A DNA stretch of 13,332 nt from Chloroflexota bacterium. Its GTDB lineage: Bacteria > Chloroflexota > UBA6077 > CF-72. A program made the translations under genes and the position numbers. The DNA lies in the NCBI GenBank assembly GCA_019247135.1, contig JAFAPL010000455.1, positions 1 through 13,332 of the forward strand. Reading direction: 5' to 3'. The notes below the pieces were generated by a model that was not told the DNA's origin, did no database searches, and saw only the letters and a list, made by a program, of their open reading frames with translations. Of this stretch, positions 1 to 7,283 are shown one piece after another. The first letter of the stretch is position 1. Each line of letters opens with the position of its first letter.

Positions 1-1
1 C

Positions 2-1375
2 GACCTGACACACTCAAGCTTCTTACGTCAACTTGGCAACACACGCGCGTTCGCGCTGGGCGGCTTCGGCGTGGCCTTCGCCGTTGTGTTGGAAAGCACG
101 GGCAACCCGGCCGTGCAGCAGTTCCTGAACGGGTTTCGCTACGTGCCTAGCTTCAGCGTGGCCGACATCACCCGCGCGAGCGGCACCCTGCCACACCCCA
201 ACATCGCGGCCATGTTCCTGGCGCTGGCGATTCCGCTACAGCTCGCATGGCTTGCCTCGACGGTGTCATGGTCAGCCCGGGTCGGACTAGGCCTCGCGCT
301 CGGAGCCTCGCTCGCGGCGGTCGTGCTCACGCTCAGCCGGGCCGGCGTCCTCGTGGTCGCCGTAGAGCTTGCGTTGTTGCTGGCGGCCGGCCTCGGTCGC
401 CGCGCGCCGGCGCTGGTGCGGAGTAGTCTCGCGAGCGCGGTCGCGCTCGTCGTGCTGGTCGGCGGCGCCCTCGTCGCCGAGCCCGACTTGCGCCTGCGGC
501 TGCAGAGCGAAACGCCGCAAGGCTGGTACCGTGCCGCCTACGCGACGCCGCCGACGCTGAGGAGCGCACCTGGCGAGGCCACCCGTGTACCCGTGCGCAT
601 CTCGAACACCGGCCAGCGCGGGTGGGCGGCGGCCGGAACTCATCCGTTTGCGCTCAGTTATCACGTGGTCGACGCAGGCTCTGGCGCCCCGGTCAACTAC
701 GACGGGGTGCGCACGCCGCTGCCCAGCGACGTCCCGCCGGGCGCGAGCGTCGAGTTGGAGGCGCAGGTGCTCGCGCCGCAAGCGCCGGGGACGTACGTGG
801 TCGAGTGGGACGGAGTCGAGGAGTCCGTTACCTGGTTCAGCTGGGCGGGTGCTCCATCAGCCCAGACCGTGCTGACGGTCGCCGGCACGCTCGCGCCGGC
901 GGCGGTGGCCGCCGAGACCGCGAGCACGCCGCCGCCGCTCGTCGAGACGCCCGCGCCTCCCAGGTTGACCTTGTGGCGCATCGCCCTGCGCATGGCGCGC
1001 AATCGACCACTGCTCGGCCAGGGCCCTGACAACTTCCGATGGGTGTACGGGGACTTCGCCGAGCTTTCGACGTGGGACACCGGCGTCCACGCCAACAGTC
1101 TCTACTTCGAGCTGCTCGCGGACACCGGCCTGCCTGGCTTGTTCGCCTTCGCGTGGTTCGCCTACGAACTGCTGCGCTTCGCCGCCGGCGCGATCCGGCC
1201 TTCAGCGGGCACGTGGATGTGGCGTGTCGCCCTGCTGGTCAGCCTGGTCGCCTGGTTCCTGCACGGACTGGTTGACTACTTTTACGGACCGCTACCGACA
1301 AACATGGCATTCTGGCTCATCGCCGCGCTCGCGGTCGCGGCGTCTGCCCGCCCTCAGATCACATCAGCTCATTGA
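2..1375 (+). CDS. O-antigen ligase/polymerase family membrane protein (Wzy_C type), 5' partial
   Basis: This is the C-terminal part of an integral membrane protein of the O-antigen ligase/polymerase superfamily, which joins or polymerises lipid-linked glycan repeats on the outer face of the membrane. The frame is open from base 2, so the gene starts before the window; the GTG at 71 is probably internal. Numbered from that GTG, a GTLPHPN motif (residues 38-44) and LTLSRAG (86-92) between hydrophobic helices are characteristic of the Wzy_C core. GQGPDNF (about 316-322) and the loop VHANSLYFELLADTG with His340 match the second conserved half. Between them, about residues 140-270, lies a hydrophilic stretch rich in Val, Thr and Pro that looks like an Ig-like beta-sandwich, followed by a Pro/Ala linker. 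Such an insert is unusual for the family. Two or three more hydrophobic helices close the protein. A glycosyltransferase gene follows after 12 bp, supporting a glycan assembly role. Ligase versus polymerase cannot be decided. Confidence 0.85.
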   Translation, partial: DLTHSSFLRQLGNTRAFALGGFGVAFAVVLESTGNPAVQQFLNGFRYVPSFSVADITRASGTLPHPNIAAMFLALAIPLQLAWLASTVSWSARVGLGLALGASLAAVVLTLSRAGVLVVAVELALLLAAGLGRRAPALVRSSLASAVALVVLVGGALVAEPDLRLRLQSETPQGWYRAAYATPPTLRSAPGEATRVPVRISNTGQRGWAAAGTHPFALSYHVVDAGSGAPVNYDGVRTPLPSDVPPGASVELEAQVLAPQAPGTYVVEWDGVEESVTWFSWAGAPSAQTVLTVAGTLAPAAVAAETASTPPPLVETPAPPRLTLWRIALRMARNRPLLGQGPDNFRWVYGDFAELSTWDTGVHANSLYFELLADTGLPGLFAFAWFAYELLRFAAGAIRPSAGTWMWRVALLVSLVAWFLHGLVDYFYGPLPTNMAFWLIAALAVAASARPQITSAH

Positions 1376-1387
1376 GTTTGAGAAAAC

Positions 1388-2446
1388 ATGCGGATCGGCT
1401 TCGACGTGACGCCCTTGCGTGCCCGGCACGGTGGCGTCTCGACCTACACGGCGAACTTGCTCAACGAGCTATGCCGTTCGGGGCGAGACGAGGTCGTGCC
1501 GATGGACTCGCGCCTGAACAAAACGCTGTGGATGCAGGCGGTCTTGCCCATGCAGCTGCGGCGCCTCTCCACCGACGTCTGCCACTTCACCAACAGCGTG
1601 GCGCCGTGGTGGACGCCGTGCCCATGCGTGATCACCATCCACGACATGACGGTGTGGATGTTCCCGAAGTGCCATCCGCGCCGACGGCTGCTCGCGATGC
1701 GGCCCATCATCCCCCTCGCGGCCAGGCGCGCCAGCGCCATCATCGCCGTCTCGGCGAGCACGAAGCGGGACCTGATCCGCATCCTGGGCGTCCGCGCCGA
1801 GAAGGTGCACGTGGTGTACGAAGCGCCCGCGCCGCATTTCCGCAGGCTGCCCGCGTCGGCCGCGCCGTGGCTGGAGCACGTTCGCGCGCGCTACGGCCTG
1901 CCGGAGAAGTTCGTGCTGTATGTGGGCACGATCGAGCCACGCAAGAACCTGCCGCGCCTGCTCCAGGCATTCACGCTTCTGCGAGCGAGCGGCGGGGAAG
2001 ACTACGGGCTCGTGCTGGTCGGCAATCGCGGCTGGCACGACGCCGAAGTATTTCGCGGCATCGAGCAGCTGGGGCTCGCGGCATGCGTGAGAGTGGTCGG
2101 CTTCGCTCCCAGCGACGATCTGGTCGCACTCTATAACCTGGCCGACGTGATGGCGTTTCCCTCGCTGTATGAGGGTTTCGGATTGCCCGTGGTCGAAGCG
2201 ATGGCCTGCGGCACGCCTGTCGTGACCTCACCGAATGGTTCCCTGGCCGAGGTCGCCGATGCGGCGGCCGAGTTTGTTCGAGCGAGCTCGGTGGAGAGCA
2301 TCGCCGCCGGGTTGCGGCGGGTGATCTCCGACCCGGATCGACGCGCCGAGCTCCGCGCCGCCGGGCTGACTCGGGCGGCCCAGTTCAGCTGGGACCGGTC
2401 CGCGGAGAAGACGCGCCAGGTGTACCGCGACGTCGTCCGCCAGTAG
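1388..2446 (+). CDS. GT4-family glycosyltransferase (GT-B fold)
   Basis: A 352-residue cytoplasmic or membrane-associated glycosyltransferase that transfers a sugar from a nucleotide-sugar donor onto a growing glycan. The N-terminus MRIGFDVTPL followed by a Gly-Gly-Val-Ser motif is the acceptor-side Rossmann start typical of GT4. YVGTIEPRKNLPRLLQAF at mid-protein is the hallmark opening of the donor-binding domain. The EGFGLPVVE signature (Glu262 and Glu270, the E-x7-E motif) binds the donor nucleotide-sugar, and a GTPVVTS segment follows. The length is normal for the family, and the C-terminal helix with FSWDRSAEKT is common among mannosyltransferase-like members. The ATG at 1388 gives the expected N-terminus, though the upstream Shine-Dalgarno (ttgagaa) is weak. 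It lies 12 bp after the ligase-like gene, so the two are probably co-transcribed. Donor and acceptor are not readable from the sequence. Confidence 0.93.
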   Translation: MRIGFDVTPLRARHGGVSTYTANLLNELCRSGRDEVVPMDSRLNKTLWMQAVLPMQLRRLSTDVCHFTNSVAPWWTPCPCVITIHDMTVWMFPKCHPRRRLLAMRPIIPLAARRASAIIAVSASTKRDLIRILGVRAEKVHVVYEAPAPHFRRLPASAAPWLEHVRARYGLPEKFVLYVGTIEPRKNLPRLLQAFTLLRASGGEDYGLVLVGNRGWHDAEVFRGIEQLGLAACVRVVGFAPSDDLVALYNLADVMAFPSLYEGFGLPVVEAMACGTPVVTSPNGSLAEVADAAAEFVRASSVESIAAGLRRVISDPDRRAELRAAGLTRAAQFSWDRSAEKTRQVYRDVVRQ

Positions 2447-2459
2447 GGCACTCAGATAG

Positions 2460-2966
2460 ATGCTGATTCGAGAGGCCACAGCCGAGGACGCCGCCGCCAT
2501 CGCTCGCATCTACAACCAGGGCATCGAGGATCGCGTCGCGACGCTCGAAACGGAGCCGCGGACCCCAGACGAGCGTGCGGCATGGCTGGCGGCGCGCGGC
2601 CCGAGACACCCGGTGCTCGTCGCGGTCGCCGACGACGGATCCGTGGTCGGCTGGGCGTCGCTGAATCAGTTCAACCCGCGACCGGCGTACGACCACGTCG
2701 CGGATTTTTCGGTGTATGTCGCACGCGAGCAGCGCGGCCGTGGCATTGGGGATGCGCTGCTGAGTGCCCTCGAACAGCGGGCACGCGACATCGGCTATCA
2801 CAAGCTCGTACTGGCGGCCTTCCCCACCAACTCGGGCGGCATGCGGCTGTACCAGCGCCACGGTTTCTCGACGGTTGGCATCTACCACGAGCAGGGCCTG
2901 CTCGATGGCAAGTGGGTCGACGTGATCGTGATGGAGAAACTTCTGACCACCACACCGCCGGAGTGA
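2460..2966 (+). CDS. arsN1: GNAT N-acetyltransferase, ArsN1/phosphinothricin acetyltransferase type
   Basis: A 168-residue single-domain GNAT enzyme that would transfer acetyl from acetyl-CoA to an amine. The N-terminus (IREATAEDAAAIARIYNQGI, then EDRVATLETEPRT) is the pattern I associate with the ArsN1 and Pat/Bar group, which N-acetylates arsinothricin or phosphinothricin. The acetyl-CoA pyrophosphate-binding loop is QRGRGIG (residues 91-97). The C-terminal RLYQRHGFSTVGIYHEQG and a LDGKWVDVIVMEKLL tail are also typical of this group. The ATG at 2460 lies 13 bp after the glycosyltransferase stop, with only a weak ribosome site, so it may be read through from upstream. No arsenic genes are visible nearby, so resistance to arsinothricin is inferred from family resemblance only; it could acetylate another amino-acid-like substrate. 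The symbol is tentative. Confidence 0.85.
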   Translation: MLIREATAEDAAAIARIYNQGIEDRVATLETEPRTPDERAAWLAARGPRHPVLVAVADDGSVVGWASLNQFNPRPAYDHVADFSVYVAREQRGRGIGDALLSALEQRARDIGYHKLVLAAFPTNSGGMRLYQRHGFSTVGIYHEQGLLDGKWVDVIVMEKLLTTTPPE

Positions 2967-3131
2967 TCGGTTTCCGCAAGCCGCCGCGCTCTGTGAGAGT
3001 CCGGGTCACCTGGCTGGGGGGCTGGTGATAAGGGTGCTTGTTCGGCGGCACGCGCAGGCACCGACGGCTGAAGCGGCTGGCTGGCCGAGGCGGCGGCGCC
3101 AATCGGTGGCTCATCCATCGGGCTGAGGCTC

Positions 3132-3160
3132 GTGACACTGGCGCCGGTCATGGCTACAAT
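3132..3160 (+). promoter_or_regulatory. Sigma70-like promoter of the GYD gene
   Basis: GTGACA at 3132-3137 (5 of 6 to the -35 consensus) and TACAAT at 3155-3160 (5 of 6 to the -10 consensus) are separated by exactly 17 bp. Predicted transcription start is near 3167, giving a leader of about 29 nt that carries the strong Shine-Dalgarno at 3182-3189. It sits in the 229-bp gap between the acetyltransferase and GYD genes; I see no other feature in that gap. Confidence 0.6.
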
Positions 3161-3195
3161 GCCGCGCGGATTACAGGCTCCGAAGGGGGAGGCCC

Positions 3196-3519
3196 ATGTC
3201 TCTGTATCTGTATCAGGCAGCCTACACTCCCGAGTCACTCGCGACGCAAATGCGGAACCCGCAGGACCGCTTAGAAGCCGTGAGGCCGGCGATCGAAGCA
3301 CACGGAGGCAAACTGCTAGGTGGCGGTTTTGCGTTCGGTGAGTACGACGTCATGGTTATGTGCGACATGCCCAGCGACACTGCGATGGCTGCCTTTGCGC
3401 TGGCCGTAGGTGCGGGTGGGGCGGTCAGAAATACCAGGACAACGAAGTTACTGAGCGGTCAGGAATACGTCGAAGCGCTGCGCGGCGCGAGCGGCAGCCA
3501 GTATCGGCCGGCCAGATAG
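3196..3519 (+). CDS. GYD-domain protein (small alpha/beta barrel-like)
   Basis: A 107-residue protein matching the GYD domain family, small dimeric ferredoxin-like proteins of unknown biochemical role. It shows the family layout: an N-terminal strand (SLYLYQAAYTPES), a helix with residues equivalent to RLEAVRPAIEAHGGKL, the name motif here as GEYDVMVMCDMPSD, and a later helix-strand with AVGAGGAVRNTRTTKLL. The ATG at 3196 is well placed after a purine-rich Shine-Dalgarno (aaggggga, 3182-3189), and a sigma70-like promoter lies just upstream. The gene appears monocistronic: the next gene is on the opposite strand, 209 bp away. No signal peptide or membrane segment is visible, so it is probably cytoplasmic. 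Function is unknown; no partner can be inferred from the neighbours. Confidence 0.85.
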   Translation: MSLYLYQAAYTPESLATQMRNPQDRLEAVRPAIEAHGGKLLGGGFAFGEYDVMVMCDMPSDTAMAAFALAVGAGGAVRNTRTTKLLSGQEYVEALRGASGSQYRPAR

Positions 3520-3631
3520 GCCATTCCGCCGAGCTCATCGTTGGCCTCACTGTTCCGCCTCGGCTCGCTCATCCGCGGCGAGTCCAGCGTGACATTACTG
3601 ATGAGGCAAAACTCCTGTGGCTGGGTGACTT

Positions 3632-3653
3632 GTGTCGTGATTCAACTCGACAC
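3632..3653. repeat. Short inverted repeat in the convergent intergenic gap
   Basis: GTGTCG (3632-3637) and CGACAC (3648-3653) form a perfect 6-bp stem with a 10-nt loop in the 209-bp gap between the converging GYD and LuxR-regulator genes. The position would suit a bidirectional terminator, but there is no T-tract on either side and the loop is long, so this may be chance. Nothing else recognisable is in the gap. Confidence 0.25.
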
Positions 3654-3728
3654 GCCGTCTCATTGAGATCCAACAACGGGCTCGTGGCTGCCTAGGGCGT
3701 CAGTGGCCGTTGCGCGGTCAGGCGCGGC

Positions 3729-6467
3729 TCAGGCGTGCTCGGCTTCGGGCGAACTGAGGCCCTGGGCGGTAGCCCAGCTCGCGATTTCGGTCCGCGAGCG
3801 CAGGCCCAGCTTGCTGCGGATGTTGTCTGCGTGGGTGTCAGCGGTGCGGGGCGTGATCACCAGCCGCTCGGCGATCTCAGCGCTGGTCAGCCCTTGCGCG
3901 ATCAGCGCGGCCACTTGTCGCTCGCGCCCGCTCAACTGCCCACCCTTGATCTGAGTCGCCGCTGGGCACGCCTCGATGGCGAGCGCCTCAGCAACAGCGT
4001 CTTCCAGATGCAGTGTGCGACCAACGCCCCAGAATTCTTCAAAGCGGGCCGGCCCGAGGTGCGCCCGCACGCTCTCAACGACGCGCTCGCGCGCGAGCCG
4101 ATCAGGCAGCGCTTCGACTTCACCCGTGGCCAAGTGTAAGCCTGCCGCCGCGCCAAGCAGGCAGGCCGCGCGCTCCCATGCCCCGTGCTGTTGGGCCACT
4201 CCAGCGAGCCCTTCCAGACACACGGCCACGAGGTGTGAGGAGCGCACCTGAACCAGGCCCTGCAGGGCTGCCTGGAAATGCGCGCGGGCATCCTCCAAGC
4301 GCCCCTCCTGCATGGCGACGCGGCCAAGGTTCTGCAGCACGAGCCGCCCTGCGAGGATCGGATCGGGTTGCAAGCGGCTGAGCACCAGAGCCTGCTCAGA
4401 TACCGTTCGAGCGCCACTCGTGTCGCCCAGCTGGCGCAGTACGCGTCCGAGGTTGCTGAGAATGGTCAGCTCCCAGCCCGAACTGCCGATGGCTCGCGCC
4501 AGGGGCAGCGCCTCCTCGAGCCAGCGTCGGGCAACCTCGAACTCGCCCCGATGGAGCGCCACGCTGCTGAGATAGTCCAGCGCTTCGACCACCAGGTGGT
4601 GCCAACCCTCTGCTCGTGCGAGAGCGAGTCCGTGCTCGAGCAGCGCCTGGGCACGCTCGTCCTCGCCTTTGGACATGTACAGCAGCCCGGCACCCACGGC
4701 TGTCTTGACCCAAGCCAGACTCGCCTGAGCGCCGGCGACCGGGGCTCGCTCGAGCATCACGCCGCACCAGCGCACACCTTCCTCGACGGAGCCGTAGGTC
4801 CACCAGAACGCCGCGAGCGGTGCGGTCAACCTCAACCCCGCTTCAGCCGCCTCGGTCGTTCCGCTCTCGAGGTACCAGGCCAGGGCTGCCCGCAGGTTGG
4901 CCTGTTCAGGCTCCAGTGCGGCGAAGTGGCGGACCTGTGTGGGGTCCGGCACCAGCCCGCCCACTCGCTGCGCCAACTCCGTGAAGAATCGGGCGTGGCG
5001 CTCACGCGTGACCGGGCCCTCGCCACTGGCCGTCAGGCTGTCGAGCGCGTAGTCCCGCACCGGCTCGAGGAGCCGGAAGCGTGGGTCGGCGCCGACCGTA
5101 TCGGGTTCCCGCAGGACCAGGTTCTTGTCGACCAGTGCTCCCAGGCAGTCGAGAGCATCCGAGTCTGGTCCCGGAGCACAGATTGTCGCGACTGCTTCGA
5201 TCGTGCAACCACCGACGAAGACCGCGAGCCGCCTGAACATCGCCTGCTCCTCGGCCGTGAGGAGGTCATAGCTCCAGTCGATGGCGGCGCGGACCGTCTG
5301 GTGCCGATGCGGGATGTCTCGCGCCCGCGCCGCCAGGTCGAGCCACCCATCCAGGCGGACCAACAGCGCCTCTGGAGGCAGAAGCTTGGTCCGTGCCGCC
5401 GCCAACTCGATGGCCAATGGTAGCCCGTCCAGATGCACACAGATTTCTGCCACAGCTCGCGCATTGCTCTCAGTCAAGTCGAATCTGGGGTCAACCAACT
5501 GCGCTCGCTGCACGAGCAGCCGCACGGCCGGATTCTCGGCGAGCTGGGCCAGCGTCTCGCCATAACCCAGGTAGGGCAGGGGCAGTGGCGGTACGGGCAG
5601 CTCCTGCTCGGCCCGCAGCCGCAGCGGCTCTCGGCTGGTCGCCAGCACCATCAACTCGGGTACTGCATCCAGCAGCTGGCCCACCGCCCGGGCGCCCTCG
5701 AGCACCTGCTCGCAGTTGTCCAGCACCAGCAGGGCCGGCTGACCGTGCAGCCGGGCACCCAGGGCTTCGGCCAGCGGAACGCGCGCATCCCAGGCGACCA
5801 GGCCGAAGGCATGGGCGATCGCCGTCGGCACCAGGCCGGGCTCGCGCAGCGGCGTCAGGTCCGCCCAGGCCACCTGCAGGTCGGGTAGGTCCGCATTGAG
5901 CTCACCAGTCAAAGCCACCGCCAACCGGGTCTTCCCCACGCCGCCTGGACCGGTCAAGGTCAGCAAGCGCGCACCACCGGCCAGCAGCTCACGCGCGAGG
6001 GCCCGCTCCCGCTGCCGACCCAGTAGCTGGCCCACCGGCGCGGGCAGGCTGGTGAGCGCTCCAGCCAGTTCCCGAGCCTTTGGGGGCGCGTCGACCTTCC
6101 CCAAGACCGCCCCACCTGAGTCGCCCGGCGGCTCCTGTGGACCGGCGGCCATTGGAGCGCTCACCGCAAGCTCCGCGGCGGCGGCGGCGAGGCGCTCGAG
6201 GCTTAGCCCCTCGGCTTTGCCCAAGTAGGCGCGCCGGCGGCACCCGCCGACCCAACGGTACGCCTTCCAATAGCGCGCCTCCCGCTCGGGATGCGCCGTG
6301 AAGGTGCCCGCGTCGCCGATATAGGTAAATCCCGCGGCCGCATCGAGCCAGGCATACCAGGCCGAGCTGCCCACCTCGAGCGTGCGCTCGGCGCCGCCCT
6401 CGGTATACGTCAGGGTGGTGTGGTGGATCACCGGCAAGGGTGAGCGAGCCACAGGGCACGGTAGCAC
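3729..6467 (-). CDS. STAND-type ATPase/TPR/LuxR-family transcription regulator
   Basis: A 912-residue cytoplasmic signal-transducing ATPase and DNA-binding regulator. In order: an N-terminal basic module (about residues 14-100) with AWYAWLDAAAGFTYIG, YWKAYRWVGG and YLGKAEGLSLERL; an NTPase domain with Walker A GPGGVGKT (173-180), Walker B LLVLDN (246-251), a sensor-like LATSREPLR and the GLPLAIELAAARTKLLPPE motif of NB-ARC/STAND proteins; a long helical array with TPR-like repeats (about 480-810); and a C-terminal LuxR/GerE helix-turn-helix (about 845-900) with LSGRERQVAALIAQGLTSAEIAERL. Such proteins stay inactive until the TPR sensor binds an inducer, then oligomerise with ATP. Start is uncertain: the GTG at 6467 is the longest choice; GTG at codons 6 and 13 also fit, and none has a clear Shine-Dalgarno. 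It stands alone, convergent with the GYD gene and divergent from the transport operon. Inducer and targets are unknown. Confidence 0.92.
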   Translation of the reverse strand: MLPCPVARSPLPVIHHTTLTYTEGGAERTLEVGSSAWYAWLDAAAGFTYIGDAGTFTAHPEREARYWKAYRWVGGCRRRAYLGKAEGLSLERLAAAAAELAVSAPMAAGPQEPPGDSGGAVLGKVDAPPKARELAGALTSLPAPVGQLLGRQRERALARELLAGGARLLTLTGPGGVGKTRLAVALTGELNADLPDLQVAWADLTPLREPGLVPTAIAHAFGLVAWDARVPLAEALGARLHGQPALLVLDNCEQVLEGARAVGQLLDAVPELMVLATSREPLRLRAEQELPVPPLPLPYLGYGETLAQLAENPAVRLLVQRAQLVDPRFDLTESNARAVAEICVHLDGLPLAIELAAARTKLLPPEALLVRLDGWLDLAARARDIPHRHQTVRAAIDWSYDLLTAEEQAMFRRLAVFVGGCTIEAVATICAPGPDSDALDCLGALVDKNLVLREPDTVGADPRFRLLEPVRDYALDSLTASGEGPVTRERHARFFTELAQRVGGLVPDPTQVRHFAALEPEQANLRAALAWYLESGTTEAAEAGLRLTAPLAAFWWTYGSVEEGVRWCGVMLERAPVAGAQASLAWVKTAVGAGLLYMSKGEDERAQALLEHGLALARAEGWHHLVVEALDYLSSVALHRGEFEVARRWLEEALPLARAIGSSGWELTILSNLGRVLRQLGDTSGARTVSEQALVLSRLQPDPILAGRLVLQNLGRVAMQEGRLEDARAHFQAALQGLVQVRSSHLVAVCLEGLAGVAQQHGAWERAACLLGAAAGLHLATGEVEALPDRLARERVVESVRAHLGPARFEEFWGVGRTLHLEDAVAEALAIEACPAATQIKGGQLSGRERQVAALIAQGLTSAEIAERLVITPRTADTHADNIRSKLGLRSRTEIASWATAQGLSSPEAEHA

Positions 6468-6557
6468 GGGGAGTGGGGACGGTCCAGACGCTGCTCAGCC
6501 GGACGCACGGCCCCGTGGCGCCCCTCGGCGGCGCGCTGCTGCTGGGTAGCAGCGTGA

Positions 6558-6776
6558 CCCGCCGGTGCCCAGGGACCGAAGGGTGACACCGGATTGCAGG
6601 ACTCAGCTGGACCGCCAGGCCCACAAGGTCCGGCTGGGGTCTGGCACTGTCTATCAATTCTTCCCGACGACATCAGCTTCATCTGCCAGGGTCCTGCAGA
6701 TCCGACAGGGTCAAGTACTAGCTATTCGAAGGCCCGCCTCACGGCTATCCAGTCGGGCAGCTTGGTCCAGCAGTAG
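6558..6776 (+). pseudogene. Collagen-like (Gly-X-Y) protein remnant
   Basis: In the frame ending at the TAG of 6774-6776, codons from about 6564 read GAQ-GPK-GDT-GLQ-DSA-GPP-GPQ-GPA-G: nine consecutive Gly-X-Y triplets with a single Gly replaced by Asp (GAC). This periodicity, with Pro in X, is the signature of bacterial collagen-like proteins, usually surface-exposed. The frame is closed upstream by a TGA at 6555-6557 with no credible start or signal peptide. The roughly 45 residues after the repeat (from VWHCLSILPDD) show no recognisable domain. The simplest reading is a truncated relic of a longer gene. A chance GC-rich match is possible, but eight glycines in register with Pro-rich X positions make that less likely. 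Confidence 0.4.
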
Positions 6777-6784
6777 CCATCTAA

Positions 6785-6955
6785 GCATGGGGCGACTCAA
6801 GCGCTGGCGCGTCCTCGCCGCTGTTGGCCTGGCCAGGCGGGGTTGAGGACGCTCTGACCGGGCTGGCGGGCGCCACCTCCGGGCGCGCAGCGGAGCACGT
6901 CTCCGGCCCGCGCCACCTGGCGGCGATCATGGCCAAGTACCACATCACCGTGTGA
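6785..6955 (+). pseudogene. Possible decayed C-terminal fragment (cupin-like?)
   Basis: A short frame runs from after a TAA (6782-6784) to a TGA at 6953-6955 and ends PGGVEDALTGLAG..., RHLAAIMAKYHITV. The PGG-x-E-D start and the A-x-I-M-A-K-Y-x-I-x-V end resemble the C-terminal tails of some cupin-domain proteins, where a helix precedes a final YGI-type strand. There is no cupin barrel (no His-rich metal motif) and no ribosome site for the short frame. If real, it is a remnant of a larger gene. The match is from memory of family patterns and is weak. Confidence 0.2.
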
Positions 6956-7062
6956 CGTGTCCCGGCGACAGCTGGGCTGACCAGATCGAGCGGCGGCGCC
7001 TACTGGCCGTGGCCGAATCCAATGAAGTTCACACGGAAGCGGCTACGGTCGAACTCGGGCGC

Positions 7063-7088
7063 CGTTCTCGCACGGCAACTCGAGAACG
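7063..7088. repeat. Perfect 8-bp inverted repeat (stem-loop)
   Basis: CGTTCTCG (7063-7070) and CGAGAACG (7081-7088) are perfect reverse complements around a 10-nt spacer (cacggcaact). Only three bases later comes the 5-bp palindrome CTGATgaATCAG (7092-7103). No T-tract follows, so it is not a standard intrinsic terminator. It sits about 150 bp upstream of the operon's -35 box, where it could be a distal operator, a transcript structure or an accident. Confidence 0.35.
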
Positions 7089-7238
7089 AGACTGATGAAT
7101 CAGCGATGTTGAGGTCACGAACAACGAGTATGTCAGCACGCATCAGATGCCGACGGGCGATGTCTGTGGCGGGGGGCTCTCGGCTCGAGTGGTCGCGCGC
7201 GTGGGCACGCCGGTTCCGATAGATACGCAGCGGCCCCG

Positions 7239-7267
7239 TTGACAGGGCGGGGCTCCACGCCTAGTCT
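7239..7267 (+). promoter_or_regulatory. Sigma70-like promoter of the transport operon
   Basis: A perfect -35 box TTGACA (7239-7244) is followed after 17 bp by TAGTCT (7262-7267, 3 of 6 to the -10 consensus, with the conserved first TA and last T). Predicted transcription start is near 7274, giving a leader of about 33 nt before the ATG at 7307. A perfect -35 with a poor -10 suits a regulated promoter. Confidence 0.55.
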
Positions 7268-7283
7268 GTGCCCGGGGGTTGAT

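Larger units (their letters stand above)
6468..7238. other. Long gap with decayed coding remnants
   Basis: About 770 bp between the regulator start and the operon promoter contain no intact gene I can support. All frames are broken by stops into short pieces. Two pieces resemble protein remnants and are listed separately: a collagen-like Gly-X-Y run at 6558-6776 and a possible cupin-tail fragment at 6785-6955. A 47-codon ORF starting GTG at 6952, overlapping the stop of the second fragment, resembles nothing I know. A stem-loop lies at 7063-7088, followed by the palindrome CTGATgaATCAG at 7092-7103. I see no tRNA, transposase or CRISPR signal here. The regulator's own promoter should lie in the left part, but I could not find a convincing one. 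Confidence 0.5.

Noticed and set aside
1372..2136. 254-codon open frame overlapping the glycosyltransferase
   Set aside because: Arg/Ala-rich out-of-frame shadow; the GT4 motifs are in the other frame.
2967..3195. tRNA or small RNA gene in the gap before the GYD gene
   Set aside because: No cloverleaf, T-loop consensus or terminator pattern was seen; only the promoter is supported.
3520..3728. Intrinsic terminator between the converging GYD and LuxR genes
   Set aside because: Only a 6-bp stem with a 10-nt loop and no T-tract was found, so it is listed only as an inverted repeat.
4278..5423. 381-codon plus-strand open frame opposite the LuxR regulator
   Set aside because: Low-complexity Arg/Gln-rich shadow of a well-supported gene on the other strand.
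6952..7095. 47-residue ORF overlapping the stop of the possible cupin-tail fragment
   Set aside because: No ribosome site, no recognisable family and polar random-looking sequence.
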